Shown here: one piece after another, positions 1 to 11,658 of the stretch
Layout: each line of letters starts with the position of its first letter
How positions within the stretch are numbered: position 1 is the first letter of the stretch
DNA from: Diphasiastrum complanatum
Taxonomy: Eukaryota > Streptophyta > Lycopodiopsida > Lycopodiales > Lycopodiaceae
NCBI GenBank assembly: GCA_029204225.1
Contig: MU835512.1
Span: 1 to 38,501 of the forward strand
Length of the DNA stretch: 38,501 nt
Direction: 5' to 3'
Notes under the pieces: model-generated
Databases searched by the model: none
Told to the model about the DNA's origin: nothing
Seen by the model: the letters and a program-made list of their open reading frames with translations, nothing else
Made by a program: the position numbers and the translations under genes

Positions 1-1081
1 GCTGCATTTCAGATTTTCAATTCAGAAACTATCATCAAATTCGAAACAACTTTTCAGTCCGCAAACTGACAGTGCATGCAAAAATTGACTCTATTTCAAA
101 GCTCTGATTTTCAATTTCCACACTAACATTGCATGCAAATCAATGCACGTTTCAGAAAGCTAGATTTCAATTGGTACTAAACAAACAGAAAGACTACATT
201 CAATTCAGATTTCTGATTTAGAAAGTCGCATGCAAGCTCTGATAGATTACAATCTGCACAATAAATAGAAAACATGAAATACAACAGAAGATACCATTTC
301 GTTTTCACAACACACAGAGACATAAGATATGCCAACAAATCTGTTAGTAGTGAAAATGTGTCTGCAAACTAATCCTTGTTGTGAAAATAAATTGATTCGT
401 TCTCTGACAGTTTGTCTAACCAGATGGCGCATGTTTGAACAACTATGATCAGTAAATTGGTTGAAATCTAGAATACATGTGTAGGTTGTTGATCGTTGCT
501 AACTAGATGGCGTGTGTTTGAACAACTCCGACCAGAAAACTGATCGAAATCCAGAACGTACGTGCAAAGTTGTTGATCGCTGCCCAGATGCAATTGAAAA
601 GATGATGAGAAACACCTTTAGGCCAGCGGACGCATGTTTGAAACAGGTCGCATCACGAAATTGACCATCATCTTGAACGTTTTTCAAGAAAGTTGAAAAT
701 GTATGTGCAGCAATGATCGCTATTGTGCAAATAGATGCATGCTACTCAAATTGATATGCTATGTAGCACAACGGGTACTCTGAAACTGATCGATAGTCTC
801 CTGTTGTAAGCCTTTATATGCTATGTAGCAACAGCAGAAGAAAAAGCAAAAGCAAGAAAAAAACACAGCAACGATCAGAAATTCGCATGCAGACTACAAA
901 AAGCTCGCTTCCTCTGCTGCGCATGCAAAACTTGCTATTTACGAGCTAGAACCTATGAAATCATAGCCTTCTATTATATTACACTCCAGAATATGCCACG
1001 TGGCCGTAATCCTACACTCTTGAGCATGCCACATGGCTATCTGCCTGAGCAGAGAATTGAAAACTGGGTATAGCACAAAAT
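1..1081. other. Non-genic flank with repeated GCATGC motifs
   Basis: I see no convincing gene here; the open frames are short and resemble nothing known. The sequence carries the hexamer GCATGC about six times (near 74, 131, 228, 737, 885 and 921). In plants this hexamer is the core of the RY element bound by B3-domain transcription factors, but no gene is visible that it could control. Phrases around GATCGATAGTC and TATGCTATGTAGCA recur between 750 and 840, so the segment is itself partly repetitive. Confidence 0.5.
422..587. repeat. Two-copy tandem repeat, 83-bp period
   Basis: Unit 1 (422-504) and unit 2 (505-587) both start with AGATGGCG and share GTTTGAACAACT, GAAATC and TTGTTGATCG at the same spacing. 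Identity is about 80% by eye. A weaker third partial copy follows, with GGACGCATGTTTGAAA near 627. The repeat is non-coding on both strands as far as I can see. Confidence 0.75.
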
Positions 1082-1720
1082 TGTAAAGAGTCATAGGTTA
1101 TGAAAGAAGTCTCTTGACCTTCCATAAGCCTATGAAGGTTATTTAACTCCCCTAGGCCTCTCTCTTTCTCATTGGTTGTGCATGGAACTCCATAGTGTAT
1201 TGGAGGGTGCCGATTGCCATCTATATGAGGGGAGTAGGGCGCCCATTGGGGGGGGGGGAGAGAGAGAGAGAGAGAGATTTTTCTTGTTTGCTACGCTTAT
1301 GCTCTAGTGTGGCTATTAGTTTATAGAGTGTTTTCTTGTGTGTAGTATGCTTAGAGTTTGGATCTTGCTTATGGTATGAGACATAAGTAGGGTTTGGATC
1401 TTGAGTATGCTATGTTGTGTGGTGGTATGTTTGTGGTTAGTTATTGGTTAGCAAGGGGGTGCTAGATTAGCCTAGATGCAGGATTGCATGTGCTAGCTAG
1501 CTATGGTTGGGTGGTGAATACTTGAGGTCACTTGTTATCTATTTTTGTGATTAAGATTAGGGACATAGGTGGAGGAGAGATCCATGAAGGCTTGAAGATC
1601 CTTACTTGCAGGTGGAGGCATCCTAGCTTGGAGTTGGGGAGCATCTGGAGCTTGTAAGTCACTTGGAGGACCTTTGGAGGCACCACCTTTGGATTAGGAG
1701 GACTTCCTTCTTCATGTGCA
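1082..1720 (+). mobile_element. 5' LTR of a Ty3/gypsy element (left edge uncertain)
   Basis: The right edge is supported: the segment ends in TGCA at 1720, four bases before a tRNA-iMet-type primer-binding site, and the gypsy gag-protease remnant lies downstream. The left edge is a guess at a TG near 1082. A TATA-like CTATATGAG is at about 1221, followed by a poly-G and (AG)n run that could lie near the transcript start. No second copy of this LTR is in the window, so the left boundary cannot be checked here. Confidence 0.5.
1248..1277. repeat. Poly-G run followed by (AG)n
   Basis: Eleven G residues (1248-1258) run directly into an AG dinucleotide array to 1277. It lies just downstream of the TATA-like sequence of the putative gypsy LTR. 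Confidence 0.9.
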
Positions 1721-1724
1721 ATAG

Positions 1725-1738
1725 TGGTATCAGAGCTA
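1725..1738 (+). promoter_or_regulatory. Primer-binding site (tRNA-iMet type), gypsy element
   Basis: TGGTATCAGAGC complements the 3' end of plant initiator tRNA-Met, the usual minus-strand primer for copia and many chromoviral gypsy elements. It is separated from the LTR's terminal CA by ATAG. The following 1 kb to the gag start is an AT-rich leader with poly-T runs and no gene. Confidence 0.8.
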
Positions 1739-2744
1739 GAAAAAGGGTGATAATCTTTTTAACCTTCTTCAAGTTCTATTAAGATCACAAGCTAAATTTT
1801 TTGGGGAAGATTATTGGCTTTTCTAGTAGTAGGAAGCTTGTAGTTGAAGTACCCAATAAATCTAGTTCTCTTGTTAAAGAGTAGTGATGCTTATAGAATT
1901 GTTTAGGGGCTGATTTTTTATTATGATAGAGAAGTTTGAATGTGAGCTTTTGGATTAGAACCTTTTTGAAAAAGGATTTGTGGAATGGTTAGAGGAAGTC
2001 TTCCTCTACATCCACAATTTTTTTTTTTGAAAAAAGATTGAGTCTAGCTTGTGTTTTTGATCAAAACTAGTGTTTTTTTTTTTTTTTGGCATAAATAAAG
2101 TGTTAAAACTTCTGATTTTCATTTTGAAGTTTTTTTTTTCAGACCTGTAAATCTGAAAATCAAATTCTACCTACTAGTTTAATGTTATTGGCAATGTAGG
2201 AAGGAAAAGATAGTGTAACTTCATGCATAAAAAAGGTTTTGAAATTCTGTTTTCTTGTCATTTTGAAGTTCTGATTTTCAGACTTGTAAATCTGAAAAAC
2301 ATATATGAAAAGTGAAGTTTTTATAGAACTTCATTAGTTTTCCATTTCTAGACACTAGTTTCATGGATTTGAAGATCTAGGAAAGGGAGAAATGTGAAAA
2401 TTTGTGTTGAAAATAAAATGACAAATGGAAATGGAATTGGAATGAGAACTTTCTGTAAACATTAGCTTGAAGTAGTTAATTAAAGTTTACATAAAGACTT
2501 GTTTTGAATTTTGCTTTGGATTGAGACAAAAGTAGGAAATTTCTTGATGTAATTTTCTCTTAAGCTTGGATTGAGCTTGCAAAAAGTAGGCTTGGATTGA
2601 GCTTACAAACAATAAGTATTGAATGAGTAGAAGTAAATGCTTTTATTTGCATTGGATTATGTAAGAGTTGAAGCATTTCTATCATTCTAATTGGAATTAC
2701 TTCTTGTTTTATTTGCATAATAGGAAAACACACAAGCAACCCCA

Positions 2745-4018
2745 ATGGATCAAACCAATGAACACCCATCATTTGATCTATCAAACCTATCCAATGTGGC
2801 ACAAGCTCTTGAACTTGTATACCAACAATTTTAAGCCACTAATAAACAGCTTCTTCAAACTAATCAAAGGAACCAAGACTTAAGAGTCTAGGGAAGCATG
2901 TAGTTCCACCTCCCGTAAAATTGTTTAAGGGGGAGAAGAAATATAGGAACTTGCAAGTGGTAAGTTCTTGGCTTATTGTATGGAACAAATACTTCCTATC
3001 ACTATTAGATGACTATGAACACTTTTAAAAGTTGAGTCATTTAAAAATGAATAAAGGTTTGAAACAATTTATTTAAGATTTTCATGAGTACCTGCATCCA
3101 CTTTATAGTGACATTCTACCCAAGGTACAAATGTTAATATTTATTGATGGGTTACCAAAAGATTACCAAGTGGATGTTCGTAGGAACCATCCAAAAACCC
3201 TAGAGGATGCTATTAGGGCTGCAAAGTATTTGGATGACACACCTAAGCCATCTAGGGATCACCAGCCTAATGAGCCAAAGAAAAGTTTTCAATTCAAGAG
3301 GAAGGATAAAGAAGCTGTTAAACAATCCTAAGAAAATCAAGAAAAACTTTAAAAATCATCAAGGTGCCAAAGATATAGCTGAAGCTTGTAAGAAGAACTT
3401 GTGCTTCAAGTGCAATGACGAGGGTCACCTTGCACGAGATTGCGTAAAAAAACCAGCTTTTGTCTCAGCTAATCTATCTCGAAGTGATGACATGGATGTA
3501 TGTTTTCTTAGTTCTTTAGTTTTTGGACCTAATGACCTTATTTTCATTAAAGGTAAAGTTAATGATCAAGTTTTTAATGTGCTTTTTGACATAGGTAGCA
3601 CTCATAACTTTATTAATGTAAATTTGGTGCAGATGCTAAACCTTTCTACCAGAAAAAATGATAAAAAATAATGTGTGACAATGGCGTCGAGAATGAATTC
3701 CGTGTTTATGGATTATGTTGTTCCTGATGTTGAATTGCACATACATGATTATTTTGAAAAACTAGAATTCCATGCTGTTGCATTAGCTACTGTAGATATT
3801 GTTCTCGGGCACCAATGACATTTTGATAAGAATAAGTCATTGAAAATTGATTTTGTTGAAAAATCTTTATCTTTTATGCATGAGGATTCTTTGATTAAGA
3901 TCAAGGCTAGTATAATTGTTAACACTAAAAATGTTAATCCTTATTCTGAACGAGAACTTAATTTAATAATGGAAAATTTTGATTTTAAAATTTATTCATG
4001 TTTTCACAATGATTTCAT
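2745..4018 (+). pseudogene. Decayed Ty3/gypsy gag-protease, truncated before RT
   Basis: The gag start is probably the ATG at 2745; the frame is soon broken by stops. Capsid-like sequence is readable around 3060-3330. After a frame change near 3330 a CCHC zinc knuckle, CFKCNDEGHLARDC, is clear at about 3399-3440. The aspartic protease follows, with DIGSTHNFI near 3587-3615; the family normally has D-T/S-G-A/S, so the second position is altered. A pre-RT segment (about 3780-3890) includes a stop where the family has Trp. The order gag, knuckle, protease in one element fits Ty3/gypsy. Reverse transcriptase, RNase H and integrase are absent because the copia LTR starting at 4019 interrupts the element. 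No functional protein is expected. Confidence 0.8.
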
Positions 4019-4706
4019 TGTGAGAAATAGCCTAATTTGGCAAATCCAGCTATGTAGAACATTGTAAATATTGTGTATAATTGGGTTTCACACATGTAAG
4101 GCCAAAATGCCATGTGCCAACCCACTCCTAATGTAGGTTAGGTCAAGTCAAGAGAGTTGGTCATGTCTATTTGGTGGTCATCCCTAGTTTATAGGACCTA
4201 CACCTAAGTTTAAGGTGAAAAGTTGACCAACTAGCTACCTACCAAGCATAACTCTAGGATCTAGGCTAGGGTTTCATTTTAGGGCAAGAAGAGTGCGTTA
4301 ACTTCCTTATTACATGCTGGAAATCCATCTAGCTTCAAGAAGGAAGTCGAATTTGCTATGTATCCCAAGCTCCCATAGTCAGAAGATAGAATATTTTTGG
4401 AGCTCATTGGCAATCTCGAGCTAGTTCACTATGTACATTGAGTTTTTGTGATCCAAATGAAACCAAATCAATTTATACTTGTTTATCAGCTTGAAGGCCG
4501 TTCTACAGCCTGTAGTACACATGTTTGGGCTCGGATTTCAATGTTGATCAATGCTTTTGATTGTTAATGCTTGTTGTTTGTCAAATTGCCAATCTAGATC
4601 AACTTTTTTGTGTCTAGTTTTTTGATAGATTGTTAAGCAAGCATCCAATCACTCTTGTGGATCTTTTGTAAATCCATTTATGGTCCTAACATACAGTACT
4701 TTCACA
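4019..4706 (+). mobile_element. 5' LTR of copia family A (copy A1)
   Basis: It begins TGTGAGAAATAGCC and ends TTCACA, directly followed by a primer-binding site, so this is a 5' LTR. It aligns along its whole length with 36536-37228, at roughly 70-75% identity by eye. Shared blocks include GGATCTAGGCTAGGGTTT, CTTCCTTATTACATGCTGG and TCCATTTATGGTCCT. The homology between the two copies starts exactly at TGTGA, and copy A2 has a purine tract just before that point, which fixes the left edge. It is inserted into the gypsy gag-protease remnant. Confidence 0.85.
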
Positions 4707-4720
4707 TGGTATCAAAGCCA
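4707..4720 (+). promoter_or_regulatory. Primer-binding site of copia family A
   Basis: TGGTATCAAAGCCA directly abuts the LTR's CA end and differs little from the tRNA-iMet complement TGGTATCAGAGCC. The leader runs from here to the gag start at 5507. Confidence 0.8.
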
Positions 4721-5136
4721 AGTACAAAAGCATAAGCCATTGATCTAATGCAAATCCATTTTTAACAAGTTTTGGTGCTAAAAACTAGTATTGAGAGGGC
4801 AAGCTAGAATCTTGCTTTTGGCGAGGAGATTTGATCCCAAACTTGGTAGGGGTCCAAATCCGTACTGTCCACATGTGTGGGCACCTCTGGACTTGCATTA
4901 AATGCATGGTATTCATTTGATCCAAAGAAATTCAATTTGTGAGCTTTTGATGTAATTTTTGGTGGAAATCTTAGGATAAGCTACCAAGATTGAGTGCCAT
5001 TGATTAGACATAGTGTCATGAAATGTAATTAATCTAGGCTGAAATAGGGTCCTCTAAATTTGTTTTACAGGTCTTGAAAGTACATCAAAAAGTGTGAGAG
5101 AGATTTAGTCATGTTACTGTCCAAAAATAGCCAACA

Positions 5137-5482
5137 TTGGCAAGATTTGATTGTAAGTAGATTTTACATCATCTTATCTTCATTCCAACCTTGTGAGGGA
5201 GTGCTAGAACTGAGATTATAAGTCCATTTGTTGGATTAGAAATCTAATTTGAGTGAAACACTACAAAAGAAAGATCTTAGTGAGTTTCTAGAGACAATCA
5301 AATCCATTTCTTGGCAAGATTTGTTTGAAAGTAGTTTTCACTTCATCTTATCTTCATTCCAGCTTTGTGAGGGAGTGATAGAACTGTGATTATAAGTCCA
5401 TTTGTTGGATTAGAAATCAAATTTGAGTGAAACATTGCAAGTGTGAGACCTTTGTGAGTTTTAAGTCAATAAAATCTATTTC
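5137..5482 (+). repeat. Tandem duplication (about 174 bp) in the copia A leader
   Basis: Unit 1 (5137-5310) and unit 2 (5311 to about 5482) both begin TTGGCAAGATTTG. They share CATCTTATCTTCATTCCA, TTGTGAGGGAGTG and GTCCATTTGTTGGATTAG at the same spacing. Identity is near 88% by eye. It lies between the primer-binding site and gag, where the packaging signal of such elements is expected. Confidence 0.85.
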
Positions 5483-5506
5483 TTGTTTGTAGAAGTCACT
5501 AGTAAG

Positions 5507-6057
5507 ATGGGATCTGCTGGAGCATACCTTCTAGAAGCTAGTGAGAGATTGAATTCTACAAATTATGCTATTTGGAAGGTTAGGATGGAGTCACTCTTGG
5601 TGCTCCAAGACCTTTATGATTTCTTGATTGAGGATGAAGATGAATCTCTAAGAGTTAACTAGATACAAGAAGAGATCTAGGCTTGCACTTCATTATAAAG
5701 ATGAATGTGAGCAATGATTTGTTGAGAGAAGTATCAACTTGTACTAGTGCTAAAGAGGCTTGGGAATCTCTAAAGTCAATCTATGAATCTAGCAACACTT
5801 CTAGAGTTCTCATGCTTAGAAATCAAATTTTGCAAAGCATGAGGAGAAGTGAGGAGAGTGCACATGATTATGTACTCCGAATCAAACCTCTAAATATGGA
5901 GTTGGCTTTCATTGGAGAAAAGATTCATGATGGAGAGTTTGTAAAAATTGTTCTTAATGATCTAGGTGATGACTTTGCAAATTTGGTCCAAAGTTTTGCC
6001 ATCCAAGACACTTTGCCAACTATAGAAAAACTTCATAATGTATTGCCTATTTGTGAC
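5507..6057 (+). pseudogene. Broken copia gag (family A), C-terminus missing
   Basis: The ATG at 5507 opens a typical copia gag N-terminus: small residues, then LNSTNYAIWKVRMESLL, the hallmark of the plant UBN2/gag family. In-frame stops near 5658 and a frame change before 5701 break it. The rest of the capsid is readable at 5683-6057: TSAKEAWESLKSIYES, then SRVLMLRNQILQSMR, then a short stretch ending in PTIEKLHNVL. It stops before the zinc knuckle, where unrelated LTR-like sequence begins at about 6045-6065. Gag would form the particle shell; this copy cannot. Confidence 0.85.
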
Positions 6058-6059
6058 TA

Positions 6060-6430
6060 ATTACCTTGAGAAAACCCAGACACTCTAATTGAGACATATG
6101 GAGTATTGCATGTCTGTGTGACGGATATAGGCAGGAGGACTGCATGAAGAGATGTGATCTATTTATAGTTGACATGCATGGGGGTTGCATGGTTACATGC
6201 AGAGCTCTACTCTCTATACAATGAGGTAGAGATTCTCCCGTCGACATATTGAGTTTAGGTTACCAGCTTCTCTCTTCTCCTCTTGCTTCACATGGCATGG
6301 CTTGAGGGCTAGATCCAGTTTTGATCGAGGAATGGTTGGGCGGTTTGGCTCCATAGTCTCTCCTATTGTGCTCTCCTATCCTCATCTTAGAGGCAATCCT
6401 TTAGGGTTATTACATTGGTATCAGAACTCG
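6060..6430 (+). mobile_element. Possible LTR end plus primer-binding site, unassigned element
   Basis: The segment ends in TTACA at 6414, followed after one base by TGGTATCAGAACTCGG (6416-6431), an imperfect tRNA-iMet complement. A TATA-like CTATTTATAG is near 6160. The left edge is uncertain (TG at 6065 is one candidate) and lies where the copia A gag stops. No second LTR copy is visible, so the element's class and extent are unknown. Confidence 0.4.
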
Positions 6431-6431
6431 G

Positions 6432-9400
6432 CTAAGATGCGGTCTTGGATGGGAGTGGGAGGCAAGCTCTACATTGGATTGGAAGATCAAACCACTTGGA
6501 GTTAGATCCCGGTTTGGAGTGTTGAATTCTCAAAGGAGGTTTGGAATTGAATTTTCTAATTCTTGGAGCTCTTCAAAATTATTGGTAATGTGCCTAAGGT
6601 CATGTTTTAATTTTGAAGGAGAAACTGAGAATTAGTCCTATGATCATTTTGAATTTTCTGGTTTTTTGAGAAGAATTTCAATTCATGTTTATTGGTTTGC
6701 ATGTGTGAATCAAGAGGCTTGTTGCTTGTTTTTTTGTATACTAATGGAGTTTTTGATGACATGCAAAAGCCCATAATGTTCAAGGTGTTGGATTCAAGTT
6801 GGTCTGGCTACGTTTATTGATAGTCTGATTCTGAATCGATCTATCCAGTGGAATAAACAGTTCGTGGCGAGAAATTTTGAGTCTAACAAACTACTTGTTG
6901 AGGAGAGGTGTGCTTTCTGAGAAAACGTTCTGGAATAGCTAATATTTGATCATTCCTTCAGATCGATTGAGTTCTCTAACCTCGGTAATTGAGGATTGTA
7001 GGGGAGATGATTTCTGAATATGCAGAAATCCAGAATACCCAATTTCTTGTTTTCCACTCTGTTACTGAGGGCTGTGGAAGACAATGAATAAGTGAGTGCA
7101 TGAATAGCGCTCCAGTGGGCAGCGAGATTTGAATCATAAATGATTCTGAGAGTTGGAGGTAGATTTTTTGTGTGCAAAGAAAAATCCTAAGCAGATCCAC
7201 AGCCGCCACTCGACCTTTTGCCCCAAAAAAAGGTTTCAAAGATTCGGCCTCCATTATGAAAGAGAGAGAAGGAGCTTCCAGCCGTAACCTTCCTCGTGAA
7301 AGAGAGAGGGAGAGGTATCACGCAGGAGCGGGGTTGGATCGCGCCCCTTCATAGTCCTTCAACGAGCTGTTTACACCACGGTTTCCCCTCCAAGATTCAC
7401 CATCGATAAGAAGCAGACTTCATCGCCTTTTATTTTCTGTAATTGCATGGATTGTTGCATGACAGTTATCCAAGGTTGAATTGGTTTGATGGTTGTAACT
7501 TAAAAGGTTGATTCTTGAAATTAACTCGAACATTTTAAGTTACTAGCACCCTGTTAGAGGAGCTTAGGTTCTTGGTGCTCATTTGTCGAAGTGTAACCTT
7601 GGTTTTTGTATATTGTTTCCCGATTATGGTTAGAAGAAAATTGGATTTTCTTTCTCCATGGACAATGTGCATGTCATACGCTCTTATCAACTTGGCATTC
7701 GACAATCTTGACGGAACGAAAGGAGTGGTACAGTTCTCAGGCATGTACCCAGTTTAGGAATTCGATTCCTTGGTACAATGCTATTTAAACCATTTAACTC
7801 TGGAGTATTGGTACTCCCTAAAAATGGAGTTAAATTGTGTTTTTTTTTCTTTCAATTCTCTCCTTTTCAAATCGGTGGAACACTGATTAGTTGGTTATTG
7901 TGGTTGATGATTTAGGTCATTAAAATTGAACAAACCAGAAGCTTTTGGAATATTTGTTAAATAATTAATGGTGGAAAATTCATAGTATTTGGAGGTAATT
8001 CTTTATTCAACAATATTATTTTGGGGTGAATACAGTGTAGAAAATACCCGAATCCAAATCTTATTTCCCATTAATTACAGATAATTTTAACGAAATAATT
8101 CTTAAGCCAGTAAGTTGAAAAGGACGAACAATCCAATTTTATTGGAAAAATTGTAATAATAGGAACTGATCAAAAGTAAAACTGATTTCATTTCCAGTTA
8201 AAATCCTATGGTGGTTTGAATATCGATATTTCTACCCAGGTATAGGATAGAGATGAAACTGTTTCAAACTTTTTTCCTATAGTAATTTATTTTTTTACAT
8301 TTACTAATGTCATTACATCTTCTTGATACCTTAGTTGAAAGAAAAATTCCAAGGAGGGAAGAAGAGTGGACATCAGTGGTAGTAAGTGTGATCGGAAAAT
8401 GTATTTCGCAGTTAGGATTTTAGCAATCCCAATAAATTATTGCTTAATAACGGATATTAATTTCCTGGGTAGGATTCATTCATTTGAATTCATAACTAAT
8501 ATTTTTGTGGCCATTGAGTTATCTGCAGTTTTGGATGTCAATTGTGATGTTAGAAGTAGAATCTGATATATGGATTACATTGGATCTGTTAGTTGATAGA
8601 AGCTTGTCCCTAGAGTTGATGCTCTTGGATCCAGGGGGATTCGAAGCTTATCATTAACTAGAAAGGATCAGAATGTAATGTTGAACCATGTTAATTCTTT
8701 TGTCTAGATTACAGAATCAGGTGTGGATTTCTGGTATCCATCTGATAGGCATGCCAACCATGCAAATAAATGGATTCTCCAGTATTTGGGAACAAGAGAT
8801 AATATCCTATAGTAATTATAGGACAACTAGAAGATTAGTGGATCTCTAGAATATCAAATAGAGCGGTTAAGGATTTTTTGGAAGGAAAAGCTGATGGTAT
8901 GGGACATCAATAATTTTGGAAAGGGAATTCTAGGACTGTAAAGATCTGATAATCAATGGTGTATTTTAGTACCTGGTCGCGATATGGGAAAAATAAACTA
9001 TTTGATCAAATGTGGGTTATTTTGAAAAATTTTGAGGTTTAATCTAGATCCCAATGTGGTATCTCATTATTTACAAAATCAGAGGCCCTCAAATCTATTT
9101 CTCGCTTTCTTAATTAGTCCTTTACTTCTTAGTGTTTTCTCGAATATAAGACATCAGACTGGTTTATATGATTCTTTCCAACACGAAGTTATTCTTCTGA
9201 AAGACCGTTATGTCATATAGATTAATACTTGTGTGAATAGACTTGGAATTTGGATAAATTCTAAGGTTAAAGTGTTTCAATTTCTTAAATCTAGAATATC
9301 TCTGTTGCATGAATAAGTTTCAATGGAATGATTGTACTATCACTCGGGTTGAAAATATTTGAAGGAAAAGTCATGTTTGTAATAGAGTGAATCCTCTATT

Positions 9401-10620
9401 GAAATGCACTTATTACTGACTTTTCTTGGATTTAGATATTTTCATATATCATCTTTTCAGTTAAATTTTATTGAAATTTATAATTTCTTTAAAAAGAGGG
9501 GTGAAGTGGTGGAATAAAATTGTATTTGAAAATTTGTAGATTGCATAGTTTCAGAAGAGAACCAACTGTGGTATAGAAATGAGATTTGATCTGAAAGTAA
9601 TTTTAGATAGATTCAAAGTTTGAATCATTGTCTATAAGTAGTACATGAATGGTCAAAGGTTACTAATTCCATTTTGGTTGGAATAGAAGTAAGTTTGATC
9701 AGAAGTTAAGTTTGAGAGTTCTGTACTGGATCAACCTAATCTTAGTTTGAGTACTAGGATCAAAGAGGGGTTGATTGAGTGGATGAAATTTTGTAACTAG
9801 AGGTAAGTTGGATTGGAAAACTGTTGAGATTGAATGTTATTCGTCTCAAAGATTTCTCGGATATGTTATTTACTCATGAGAAATAGAAAATCTTTTGTAG
9901 CCGAGTTACAAGATCTTAGTGAGATATGTGAGTAACATATGTGGATTTTGGAGGAATTTGCCAGATAAAAATGTGTTTATGTACTGGGTCATAGTGAGAT
10001 TATTCGCATGTGTGCACGATTAATCTTGTATGAATCTACTGTGTATTCCTGGTTACTAGGGTTATTTGGTGCACTTAACCTAGTTGGTGAACATAGACAT
10101 ATGATCAAGTATTGTTTGACAGATACTTGCACAGTTAACAAATCTTTATATAGAAGATTTATGGATTAACTTCCAAATGATTTGGATAAGCATCTAAATG
10201 TGATGTCATATTAGTATAATTGAATTCTTCACCTAAACATTTGAGATTTCTGAATCATTGGCCATTAACTTGAGTAGCTGATTACTCTAGAGTGAAATTA
10301 ATTAGTAAAACGATCAGTGTGATGTGGATTCACTAGAAACTGATGGTTTTGATTTATATTGCTTGTAAGATGCATGATTAGTGAATCATTTGGATTCATC
10401 AGTTAAAATTATGTGCATTGGATATACAGTATTCTTGGGATAAAGTATTCCTTAGTTAAGGAATAGACTCAGCTCATTGGTGATTATATCCCAAAGCGCT
10501 CAATTGGATAACAAATCATAATGAATCCAAGAATAATATCTGAATTGATATTCAGCAGGACTTTGGGTATCTAGATTTGATTCTAGATTGTAATCTAAAG
10601 TTCTTGTGGTTGAAGATGAT
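6432..10620. other. Unassigned AT-rich DNA, no gene recognised
   Basis: About 4.2 kb with only short open frames, none resembling a family I know. The composition is uniformly AT-rich apart from a purine-rich patch near 7255-7320. It follows a primer-binding site, so it could be the non-coding or fully decayed interior of an LTR element, but no pol motif (YVDD, DDE, CCHC) is visible on either strand. Confidence 0.4.
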
Positions 10621-11658
10621 CGTTATTTTGGTATGCGGTTGAGGCAAATAACTGTATTCAGGTGACAGGAGGGCGACCTCAGTGTGGTGGAGAGCTACAA
10701 GAAAAATCTCAGATAGAGATTGTCAAATGCCCAAGAAACCCCATTCTTCATAGCTGCTAGGGTTTTGAGGTGATAAACCCTGGATCTTTTTCTGTAGGCA
10801 TGCATATTTGATGCTTTCAGTGGTTGTAGATGGGCGTCCTAGTACTGTGATGAGGATGCCAAAGGGCCACGACCAGCCGTGGAGCCCGTAAAGAGTTGGA
10901 TCGATTTTTGGGGTGGTAGCCATACCTTGGAGAAAGCGAGGAGGAGAAGGAGATCGCGGGCAGATTTGCACGCCAACTCAGATCTGCTACATAGTGTAAA
11001 AGGGCGCATAGCGTCTTCAGGAGTCTCCTTCGGCGCACAAAAATGATTCAGATCGTCCGATTACATTCTTGCTGAGATCGACGGTGGAGACCTCTTGATC
11101 GTGGATACAGATCGAAGACTACCATTCGTTGGGCCCTTAAACTTCAATTTTTAAAAATTTGAGTGTTTGAAGTTCAGTTACCAAAGGACTGAAAAATGTG
11201 AAATGTTCACTAAAAAATTTCATATTGAAGGGTGTCCCAACTCTTGTGACCTTAAGCTGAGGACTGCCCATTCTTCTTAAGGCTCTGTCCACTGTGGTTT
11301 TTTGCAGATAAGCAGAAAACAGAGTGATGTTTTGACCTAGCTGGAGAAACTGTTTTTGGGATTTGATTAGATAGGAGCTATGCTGGTACAAAGAGCTACG
11401 CGCTGATATAAAATTTTTTGAAACCAGAGATCTGTGCGCGACGGAGAAATTTTTTAAAAATGGCAGTTTGGCAATAATTGCCATTTTTCAGGCTTAAAGA
11501 CAGTTGTGAGCCATTTTAAGGCCAAAATCTTCAATTTGGCATAACTTTCAATCCATAGCTCGAATTGGAAAGTGGTCAAAGATGTCATTTGTCAATTTTG
11601 TACCAAATTTTTTATTTTTGCAGTCATTTTTGCGATCTGAACTCATCTAAGTGCAATT
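10621..11658 (+). other. Probable leader upstream of a copia gag
   Basis: No coding sequence is supported. The stretch is more GC-balanced near 10820-11110 and then becomes an AT-rich, leader-like segment ending at the gag ATG at 11659. An LTR and primer-binding site should lie upstream, but I could not place their edges. The minus-strand open frames here do not look like proteins. Confidence 0.35.

Noticed and set aside
2560-2883. Short frames on both strands in the gypsy leader
   Set aside because: They overlap the true gag start at 2745 in the wrong frame and have odd composition.
4053-4706. Initial LTR A1 boundary at TGTAGAAC (4053), and 36570 for A2
   Set aside because: Homology between the copies extends 34 bases further left to TGTGA, exactly where copy A2 has a polypurine tract, so the earlier boundary was wrong. 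It also removed an apparent puzzle of pol sequence upstream of a 5' LTR.
8366-9220. Two frames of 62-66 codons in the unassigned region
   Set aside because: No motif, no continuation in other frames, and AT-rich composition; cannot be supported as genes.
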